Positions 16,354 through 21,550 of a stretch of DNA of 21,550 nucleotides are shown here, piece after piece (the first letter of the stretch is position 1; each line of letters opens with the position of its first letter). The notes beneath the pieces were generated by a model. It saw nothing but the letters and a program-made list of their open reading frames with translations. It was not told where the DNA came from and made no database searches. The stretch lies in assembly GCA_013288145.1 (NCBI GenBank), contig JABDCJ010000019.1, positions 1-21,550 on the forward strand. The letters run 5' to 3'. The stretch is from Nitrososphaerota archaeon (lineage in GTDB: Archaea; Thermoproteota; Nitrososphaeria; Nitrososphaerales; CADDZS01). Position numbers and translations under genes: made by a program.

Positions 16354-16369
16354 TGAGTCCTTGGACTCA
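16354..16369. promoter_or_regulatory. palindrome TGAGTCC-TT-GGACTCA, candidate operator
   Basis: A perfect 7-base inverted repeat with a 2-base centre lies between the HD phosphohydrolase (-) and the AN1-like gene (+). It sits just upstream of the TATA-like GACATAATCC at about 16377-16386 that serves the plus-strand gene. The symmetry and place suggest a dimeric regulator site; a short hairpin in RNA is the alternative. Confidence 0.4.
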
Positions 16370-16393
16370 TGAAATTGACATAATCCGTGAAAT

Positions 16394-16681
16394 TTGCATA
16401 TGCTAGTTCTCAGGTTTGCATTGGCTAAAGATTCTGGCGCACCCGACGCAAAACAGAGGAAAAGCGATAGTCTCTTCGACGAGATGGAACCAAAAATTAG
16501 GCAGCGAATTAACGTGGTAGGAAGAACGTTATTCTGCTTTCGCTGCGAAGGCTCGAAAGAAGTCGCAGGATACTATTGCGGCTGCGGATCTTTTATGTGC
16601 GCTCTGCACCTCGCTCAACATAGTTGCCTAGTCTCGTCGAGCATGCAGTATAATCAAGAGCTGCTTGAAGCTCTCAGTTAG
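16394..16681 (+). CDS. AN1-like zinc finger protein
   Basis: The 95-residue product (from TTG 16394; ATG 16400 and TTG 16421 are alternatives) has a cysteine/histidine array C48-x2-C51-x10-C62-x1-C64-x4-C69-x2-H72-x3-H76-x1-C78. This follows the AN1 zinc finger pattern C-x2-C-x9-12-C-x1-2-C-x4-C-x2-H-x5-H-x-C, apart from H-x3-H in place of H-x5-H. The CGCGSFMCALH core also has the Gly and Phe positions of AN1. AN1 fingers bind two zinc ions and in eukaryotes occur in stress and ubiquitin-linked proteins; archaeal members are uncharacterised as far as I know. The N-terminal 45 residues are polar, with a short charged helix, and the C-terminal 17 are helical. The stop overlaps that of the convergent zinc-ribbon gene by four bases. 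Confidence 0.8.
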   Translation: MHMLVLRFALAKDSGAPDAKQRKSDSLFDEMEPKIRQRINVVGRTLFCFRCEGSKEVAGYYCGCGSFMCALHLAQHSCLVSSSMQYNQELLEALS

Positions 16682-16851
16682 GCGATCTGATGCTCCTTAA
16701 ATGGAGCCTTGCAGATAGTACAGAATAACTGACCGGTTTCCGTGCTTTCTGCGAATTTCATTTCGTGCTCAGGATTTGAGCAGAAGTGTTCTTTCTTTTG
16801 CATAGAGTACCTTTCACAACCTCCGATACGAATCTCCTGATTTTCCTGCAT
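16678..16851 (-). CDS. 57-residue zinc-ribbon-like protein
   Basis: This small gene starts at ATG 16851 in a TAATG overlap with the stop of the upstream M20 peptidase gene, so its translation is probably coupled. The product contains C12, then HFCSNPEHE (C24-x4-H29) and LFCTICKAPF (C44-x2-C47). C24, H29, C44 and C47 can form one zinc site; C12 is an extra candidate. A shorter version from ATG 16803 keeps all four ligands. The TxICKxPF end is typical of zinc-ribbon folds in archaeal small proteins. The exact family is not recognised. It is the last gene of the cyclase-M20-M20 operon and is convergent to the AN1-like gene, overlapping its stop by four bases. Confidence 0.72.
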   Translation of the reverse strand: MQENQEIRIGGCERYSMQKKEHFCSNPEHEMKFAESTETGQLFCTICKAPFKEHQIA

Positions 16852-18230
16852 TAAAACATGGCGAAAAGGCAGATCAGCTGCTTTATTCCTCTCATGTAGT
16901 AATCAATGATAATGTGCTCGTTTGGAGCGTGGAAGCCCGCTCCTGGATAGTTTATTCCGAGCCCCATCGCGGTTGGAAGTTTTAGCTCTTTTGTGAAAAG
17001 ACTCATTGGTCCTGTTCCCGCTACCGTCGGCCATACATTTGGTTTTACCTTCTCAACCATCTCGGTGCATTCGATCATCGTTTGCGCTATGTAGCTTTCA
17101 ACGGGAGTCTTAGCAGGATCCTCCTTGGAATAAATATTGAGGGGGACATCGTCGAAACCGAACTTTTTCAGATGTTTTCTTAGCTTCCTTTCAATGTCCA
17201 GAGCACGCATATTTGCAACGAGACGAAAGTCCATCTTCACGAACGCCTCCCTGGGCACAATCGTTTTTGCCCCTTCGCCCAAATAACCTGCGCCGAAACC
17301 GGCAATATTCGCAGTCGGACTGTAGAGATGTTTCGTTATGGTGGAAACATCGTCCTTTTCTTTCAAGAGGTATTTGATTTCTAACGACTTCCTGAGTCCT
17401 TCAGTTGAAAATTCATTTTCCTTGAGGAACTTTTTCTCCTGGGAAGTCGGTTTGGCAACATCTTCGTAGAAACCTTCAATCAAAATTTTCTCATTTTCAT
17501 TTTTGATAGTTTTCAGCAGATTCACAAGCCTCCACGAAGGATTTGGTGCAATGGTGCCGTACTGGGAATGCTGATCTTTCTCTCCTACTTTCAGGCGGAA
17601 TTCCACGTAGAGCAATCCTTTGACTCCAAGATGAATTTCAGACCTTCCCGATGACGAGCGGTCTCCACCCTCCCACAAGCAACCGTCTCCCTTAAGGAGA
17701 GAGCGGTTTTTGTTGATGAATGCGTGAAGATGTGGACTACCAACTTCCTCTTCGCCCTCGACGAACCATTTCAGTGAAGGCTTTAGCGAACCTCCTGAAT
17801 CAATTAGTGATTTGATCGCATTGAACCTGGCGACAAGCTCTCCTTTGTCATCACCGACACCTCGTCCAAAGAGCATGCCATCTTTTTCTGTCGGACGAAA
17901 GGGTTCTGTCTTCCATTCTTCCAACGGTTCTGCGGGTTGGACGTCATAATGATTGTAAATTACTAGAGTATTTGATCCAGGAGATCCTTTGAGCTCACTG
18001 TAAACTGCATCGGGAGCTCCTTCGATGGGAATCAGTTTAACGTCCATTCCGAGCTGGACCATCTTAGACCGTACAAGCTCGGCACATTCTTTCAGTCCCA
18101 AATTCTGAGCGGATACGCTTGGCTGGGAGACAAGCTCCTTCAATTCCTCGAGAAAATTGTCTAGGTGACCGTCAGCGTACTTCCAAGCGCTCTTGATTTC
18201 CTCATTGATCCCTCGCATTATGATTCTCAT
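16851..18230 (-). CDS. M20 family dipeptidase/metallopeptidase (canonical metal site)
   Basis: The 459-residue product is an M20 di-zinc peptidase of the carnosinase/CPG2-like branch, which removes C-terminal or dipeptide residues. All expected ligands are visible: YNHYDVQP (H94, D96), GRGVGDDKG (D127), EGEEEVGS (general base E161, ligand E162), EGGD (D190) and GFHAPNEHI (H434). The central GVKGLLYVEFRLK and the dimerisation domain that follows match the group. No signal peptide is present, so it is cytoplasmic. It starts at ATG 18230, preceded by AGAGGACTAGG as a possible ribosome binding site, only 9 bases after the stop of the previous gene. ATG 18218 is an alternative. It ends in a TAATG overlap with the zinc-ribbon gene. 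Confidence 0.93.
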   Translation of the reverse strand: MRIIMRGINEEIKSAWKYADGHLDNFLEELKELVSQPSVSAQNLGLKECAELVRSKMVQLGMDVKLIPIEGAPDAVYSELKGSPGSNTLVIYNHYDVQPAEPLEEWKTEPFRPTEKDGMLFGRGVGDDKGELVARFNAIKSLIDSGGSLKPSLKWFVEGEEEVGSPHLHAFINKNRSLLKGDGCLWEGGDRSSSGRSEIHLGVKGLLYVEFRLKVGEKDQHSQYGTIAPNPSWRLVNLLKTIKNENEKILIEGFYEDVAKPTSQEKKFLKENEFSTEGLRKSLEIKYLLKEKDDVSTITKHLYSPTANIAGFGAGYLGEGAKTIVPREAFVKMDFRLVANMRALDIERKLRKHLKKFGFDDVPLNIYSKEDPAKTPVESYIAQTMIECTEMVEKVKPNVWPTVAGTGPMSLFTKELKLPTAMGLGINYPGAGFHAPNEHIIIDYYMRGIKQLICLFAMF

Positions 18231-18239
18231 CCTAGTCCT

Positions 18240-19514
18240 CTAATTATCCGCTCTAACCTCGGCCCTGCTTTTAGAGCAAATATCCATTGCGGACATTGTG
18301 TAAACTTTCGCGCATGAAATGAGATTCGGGAGATACATGGTTCCTCTAGTCTCCTTGTTCGGACCACCGGAGGGGCCGTAATTAACAGCCCGTATGCCGT
18401 GCCTAGTCAGGATGTTCGCATCAGAGGACCAGGAAAAGTAAACGTTTTCCACTGGAGAGGAGAACAAAGTTTGATGCGCTCTCTTGATCGATTGCGAGAC
18501 ATACTCCTCTTCCGATACTTCTGACCATTCGTCTGTGACATAAGTTTCGAGTTCAGCAGTAATCCCCTCTTTTCTCGTAACTCTATTCAACATTTGTTGC
18601 ACTTCGTTTCTAACGTCAAGCGCATGATATTTCGGCGGGAACCGTACATCCAAGTACAAGTTACAAAATCCGGGCGTTCGAGAAGCTCGCCAAGGCCATC
18701 CGCCTTCTATAGATCCTATGTTTACAGTTGGTCGCGCACCCTTGAACATATAGCGCGACTGGTAATCGGGGATCCAATCCTCTATAGCTGAAATGATTCT
18801 GTTCATCTGTTGGATGACGTTCTTAGTCGCTGCTGAGTGTCCCGTATGGACCAAAGTGCCTCGTAATCCGATCTTGAACCAGCAACTCCCACTATGCGCA
18901 CACATCAACCTGAGTCCGGTCGGCTCGCCCAGAATCGCAACATCAGCAGTACCTCCGTGGGAGACAAGGTAAGCAGTTCCGTGACCGTATCCGCGATATT
19001 GCGGGCCCACATATTTGTCTACCTGTGTTTTCTCGATTTCTCCAACAACGGCCGCGATTACAATATCTCCACGTGGTTTCTCCTCGTTATTGTCCTGAAT
19101 AGTTCTTACCGCGGCTGCGTACGCAGCAAGCGCAGATTTCATATTGAAAGCACCCATACCGTATAGCCAGTCTCCTTCAATTCTGCCCCATGGAGGGCCG
19201 GGTTTGTACACCGGCGAAATGGCTTGAAGGATCTCCGGATCTTCGTCAGCCGCGAACGAGGTGTCCATATGGCCGTTAAACATGAGCGTTGCCGCATCAG
19301 AATCTTCACCGCGGAGCGTAGCAAGCACGTTGTATCTTCCTCCTTCAACCTCCTGCAAGACGACTTTCATCCCAATGGATCGTAACTTTGAAACGTATAG
19401 CTCGCCGACCTCACCTTCTTTACCGGTCGGACTGTTTACGTTTACAAGATCTAGAGCATCTTGAATTAATCGCTGAGAATTAAGCGATTTTGCAATGCCT
19501 GTCGGAGAATTCAT
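18240..19514 (-). CDS. M20/ArgE-DapE-like deacylase with altered metal ligands
   Basis: The 424-residue product is a member of the ArgE/DapE deacylase branch of M20. It has FNGHMDT (H82, D84) and LGEPTGL (E197), plus a central VHTGHSAATKNVIQQMNRI dimerisation domain. Other ligands differ: GMGAFNMKSALAA carries N124 where the bridging Asp is expected, VVGEIEKTQ has I160 where the second Glu of the EE pair is expected, and the C-terminal NE-type His is replaced in GTMYLPNL. The protein is full length with a good N-terminal domain, so it is not a decayed gene. Related proteins with GAYNMK-type motifs are known to me, so this may be a distinct subfamily. It follows the cyclase gene by 26 bases. 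Confidence 0.85.
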   Translation of the reverse strand: MNSPTGIAKSLNSQRLIQDALDLVNVNSPTGKEGEVGELYVSKLRSIGMKVVLQEVEGGRYNVLATLRGEDSDAATLMFNGHMDTSFAADEDPEILQAISPVYKPGPPWGRIEGDWLYGMGAFNMKSALAAYAAAVRTIQDNNEEKPRGDIVIAAVVGEIEKTQVDKYVGPQYRGYGHGTAYLVSHGGTADVAILGEPTGLRLMCAHSGSCWFKIGLRGTLVHTGHSAATKNVIQQMNRIISAIEDWIPDYQSRYMFKGARPTVNIGSIEGGWPWRASRTPGFCNLYLDVRFPPKYHALDVRNEVQQMLNRVTRKEGITAELETYVTDEWSEVSEEEYVSQSIKRAHQTLFSSPVENVYFSWSSDANILTRHGIRAVNYGPSGGPNKETRGTMYLPNLISCAKVYTMSAMDICSKSRAEVRADN

Positions 19515-19540
19515 GCTTTGGCGATCACTAAGCTATGTTC

Positions 19541-20368
19541 TCAAGATGGTGCGAGAGCGATTGGTCTAACGAGTGACCCTGTCGCACCTCGGATCTTCAG
19601 CGGCAGAACAATCAAAGTAGAAATGTAGACAGAATCTTTTGCAAGCTGCTCTAAATTCAAACTCTTTATCATAAAAATTCCATTCTCAACTAGGAACGCT
19701 TGGTGAAGTTCGAAAGGCTTTGGAACACCGAAAGCAAGATTGTCAGAGCAAGCAAGGGCGATTTTCTTGGAAGCAAGATGTCTGGCAGAGGCTGCAGTCA
19801 TGCCCGCAAACTTGTGCAAATAGACGTCACCATCAATTGCCATGAACCTCGAATAACCCGTTCTGACAAGTACAGCGTCTCCGGGTTTCAATTCTACTCC
19901 TTCCAAGTTTAGGGCACCGTCAATGTCCTCTGGAGAGATTTCATATCTTTCTGGAAGGATGTCCAAATTCTTGTATTTTGGAAAGTCCAGAAGGACTGCT
20001 CTCTTGACCAATGGAGGGATCTCTTCGACACTCATCCTGGAATAGCCGACGTGTGACTCGATCTCGGCTGCATTGATCCCGCCGTACAGCTTGCCATCTC
20101 TGGACATATGACAGAGGGCGTCCAAGTGTGTGCCCGAATGCATGCTTGTTGTAACGAGTTCGAGCGAGTCGGCAAAACCGAGACCGGGCGCAATATTTTG
20201 AAACAATTTTTTCGTCTGTTCGTGATAACGGTAGAGATAGATGAGAAATGGAGGATCTGCGGGGTGAACTGGCATCCCCCACCAGTACGGCTGGCCGAGG
20301 TCGTAAATTTTAGAGCTTGTAACGAGGTTGACAAAATCTTCAGCTGCTTTGGTGTTTACTTCAGTCAT
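19541..20368 (-). CDS. cyclase-family (kynurenine formamidase-like) metal-dependent hydrolase
   Basis: The 276-residue product from ATG 20368 carries the family signature H77-S-G-T-H81-L-D83-A-L-C-H87, in which the histidines and aspartate bind the catalytic metal. The longer frame reaching 20623 adds 85 residues of serine- and arginine-rich sequence antisense to the NUDIX gene and was rejected. Members of this family hydrolyse amides such as N-formylkynurenine, isatin and related cyclic compounds. YDLGQPYWWGMPVHPADPP near the N-terminus and ALVRTGYSRF-like PGDAVLVRTGY are typical. The exact substrate is unknown. It is first in the cyclase-M20-M20-zinc ribbon cluster; a TATA-like CTTTTAATTC lies about 50 bases before the start. 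Confidence 0.9.
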   Translation of the reverse strand: MTEVNTKAAEDFVNLVTSSKIYDLGQPYWWGMPVHPADPPFLIYLYRYHEQTKKLFQNIAPGLGFADSLELVTTSMHSGTHLDALCHMSRDGKLYGGINAAEIESHVGYSRMSVEEIPPLVKRAVLLDFPKYKNLDILPERYEISPEDIDGALNLEGVELKPGDAVLVRTGYSRFMAIDGDVYLHKFAGMTAASARHLASKKIALACSDNLAFGVPKPFELHQAFLVENGIFMIKSLNLEQLAKDSVYISTLIVLPLKIRGATGSLVRPIALAPS

Positions 20369-20489
20369 TGCTGTTTGTTCCAGACCAGAAATGGTGCTGG
20401 GTCTCAAAAAACGAATTAAAAGTTTGTCAGAATTTTCCAAAGGGAGAAAACATTTTCTCTGATACCGACTCTGACTGCACCTCCTTAGT

Positions 20490-20995
20490 TTGTCATCTTC
20501 AGAAGAAGAAAGAGTTGACGTGGTCAGCGAAAGTGATGAGGTGCTTTTTGCCGCTTCCCTCGACCGCTGCAAAAAAGAGGGGTTGCTACATCGGACTGCT
20601 GCTGTCATCTTGCGCAACTCCAAACTTGATCTGTTGCTTCAGCTTAGAAGCCTGAACGATAACTGCTTGCCTGGAAGGTGGACAATATCATGTACTGGGC
20701 ACATAGGGCGGGAGAGACACCCAGCTCAGCGGCAGTTCGGGAGATGAAGGAGGAGCTCGGACTCGAGACAAAAGTTTCTTTCAAGTTCAAGCAACTTCTT
20801 CTTCCGATTACTTGGTCGGGCTTCACGGAGCATGAGCTAGCTTATGCTTTTGAGGCAGTCTCCGATACTGACCTTCGAATAAACATCGAAGAGATAGATC
20901 GGGTAAAGTTTCTTTCCCCATCGGAGTGTGTTCAATTGGCTATAGAACACCCAGATACCTTCACACCTGACGCCATAATACTTCTCCAAAGATAA
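20490..20995 (+). pseudogene. Idi-like NUDIX hydrolase interrupted by a one-base frameshift
   Basis: The first frame (TTG 20490) gives VDVVSESDEVLF, GLLHRTAAVIL and LLLQLRSLNDNCLPGRWTISCTGHIG, which match the start of isopentenyl-diphosphate-isomerase-like NUDIX proteins. The Nudix box continues in another frame as AGETPSSAAVREMKEELGL. Joined, they give G-H-I-G-A-G-E-x7-R-E-x-x-E-E-x-G, exactly the Nudix pattern G-x5-E-x7-REuxEExGu. The frames would meet if the run GGG at 20708-20710 (after ATA) were GGGG. A fragment beginning at GTG 20678 does not keep the fold. The rest of the protein is intact up to the stop at 20993-20995, so the defect is recent or an error in the sequence. Function would be a nucleoside- or isoprenoid-diphosphate hydrolase; archaea usually use the unrelated Idi2 for isomerase. 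Confidence 0.85.
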
Positions 20996-21290
20996 TTCGA
21001 ATGGCCAGACAAGGAAAACGGTCGCGTTTGATCAGCTCGAAGGCGGTAAATGAGCTGACTATCGAGAGATTGAAAAATATTTCAAATCGGCCGGCATCCT
21101 GATTATCATTAGAAGAACGGCCAGGACTTTGTAGCGTGCGAGACGTTTGTTTTCTGACCAACTTTTCGATCAGAACAAATTGATCAATGGCCGGCCCAAA
21201 TATTGCGATTTCGAAAAGAGAATTGTCGTTCTTCAATCTAGAGTTATATTGTAGATCGTTTCCCTCATTACGAATCAGTGCATTTACTAA
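20996..21290. other. weakly coding stretch before the last gene
   Basis: I see no recognisable gene here. An ATG at 21001 opens a 33-codon basic frame (MARQGKRSRLISSKAV...), ending at 21102, of unknown value. A second frame reads ADYREIEKYFKSAGILIII after an in-frame TGA and looks protein-like over about 27 codons. An imperfect inverted repeat pairs TTGTTTTCTGA (21149-21159) with TCAGAACAA (21171-21179), leaving a small bulge. A palindrome TTGATCAA lies just after it. No tRNA was found. Confidence 0.4.
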
Positions 21291-21293
21291 AAT

Positions 21294-21550
21294 TTGCGTT
21301 TTGCCGAGACCATTGATCAACAGCAGGAGCAGCAGCGAATCCCTAGATTGGGCAGCGAAGTCCGATTCGAGGACGGAATGACAGCTGGTCGGGTGCGTGC
21401 CCTCAACATTGAAACATTTGTCGTGATTCGGGGCAAGAAACGAGTTAGGAGGCTGGTTCTTCCCTATACTGCAATTGCTTCCATCGGAAACCGAGTCGTG
21501 ATACTCCGCGCTACCAAAGCAGATGTGCTTGAAAAACGATCTCGACTCGT
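21294..21550 (+). CDS. PRC-barrel-like protein, 3' truncated by window edge
   Basis: The frame is open from 21291 to the window edge; TTG 21294 is the first possible start and ATG 21378 an internal one. The first 18 residues are polar and rich in Gln (TIDQQQEQQRI). Then comes a beta-rich domain: GSEVRFEDGMTAGRVRAL, IETFVVIRGKKRVRRLVLP, YTAIASIGNRVVILRATK. This resembles PRC-barrel/DUF2171-type domains (V-x-DG-x2-G-x-V, a strand FVV, a P-x2-x-I segment and a final V-x-L). Such domains bind proteins or RNA and are common in archaeal small proteins. The C-terminal end is outside the window and the family match rests on recognition alone. Confidence 0.6.
   Translation, partial: MRFAETIDQQQEQQRIPRLGSEVRFEDGMTAGRVRALNIETFVVIRGKKRVRRLVLPYTAIASIGNRVVILRATKADVLEKRSRL

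Noticed and set aside
20369..20623. N-terminal extension of the cyclase-family gene to 20623
   Set aside because: The extra 85 residues lie antisense to the NUDIX gene and are Ser- and Arg-rich, while MTEVNTKAAEDF is a natural start.
21103..21290. tRNA or C/D box RNA in the gap near the right edge
   Set aside because: No cloverleaf, no TGATGA and CTGA pair at suitable spacing; the inverted repeat alone is not enough.
20961..21320. 119-codon minus-strand frame at the right edge
   Set aside because: It overlaps the end of the NUDIX gene and the start of the PRC-barrel-like gene, and has no recognisable features.

Overview
This window looks like a piece of an archaeal chromosome, most likely from the Thaumarchaeota/Nitrososphaeria side. 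The left edge carries the end of an archaeal Hel308 helicase. It also has RtcB without an intein, A/V-type ATPase subunits I and K, the archaeal PyrI regulatory subunit, a probable NitrOD5-like small protein and a PRC-barrel-like protein. Many genes start with TTG or GTG and have TATA-like boxes about 25-35 bases upstream with no Shine-Dalgarno, as expected for leaderless archaeal transcripts. The lineage is an inference from gene content. No rRNA, tRNA, CRISPR, insertion sequence or prophage was seen. Gene density is high, and three convergent pairs overlap by exactly four bases at their stop codons.

Layout. 1-2102 (+): Hel308 C-terminus and rtcB. 2119-4221 (-): atpI, divergent across a 328-base promoter region from atpK (+, 4550-4879). 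4916-7836 (-): a Rieske ferredoxin, a class I aminotransferase, RNase HI, pyrI and a small two-helix membrane protein. 7957-11850 (+): tldD, tldE and an E1-alpha subunit of a 2-oxoacid dehydrogenase, tightly packed. 11847-13347 (-): an AbrB-type regulator followed by an aspartate-type aminotransferase. 13449-14583 (+): three small proteins (membrane, NitrOD5-like, unknown). 14580-16284 (-): a SAMHD1-like HD phosphohydrolase and a small membrane protein. 16394-16681 (+): a probable AN1-type zinc finger protein. 16678-20368 (-): a likely four-gene operon of cyclase-family hydrolase, divergent M20 deacylase, canonical M20 peptidase and a 57-residue zinc-ribbon protein. 20490-20995 (+): an Idi-like NUDIX hydrolase broken by a one-base frameshift inside the Nudix box. 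The right edge has a poorly coding stretch and the start of a PRC-barrel-like gene.

Most genes are housekeeping: DNA repair, RNA ligation, energy conversion, pyrimidine control and amino acid metabolism. The accessory interest lies at 16.3-21.5 kb. There an operon of amide- or peptide-cleaving metalloenzymes ends in an uncharacterised zinc protein, next to an AN1-like zinc finger gene that shares a promoter region and a palindrome with a nucleotide phosphohydrolase. The operon may serve catabolism of peptides or N-acyl/cyclic amides; this is inferred from family membership only.
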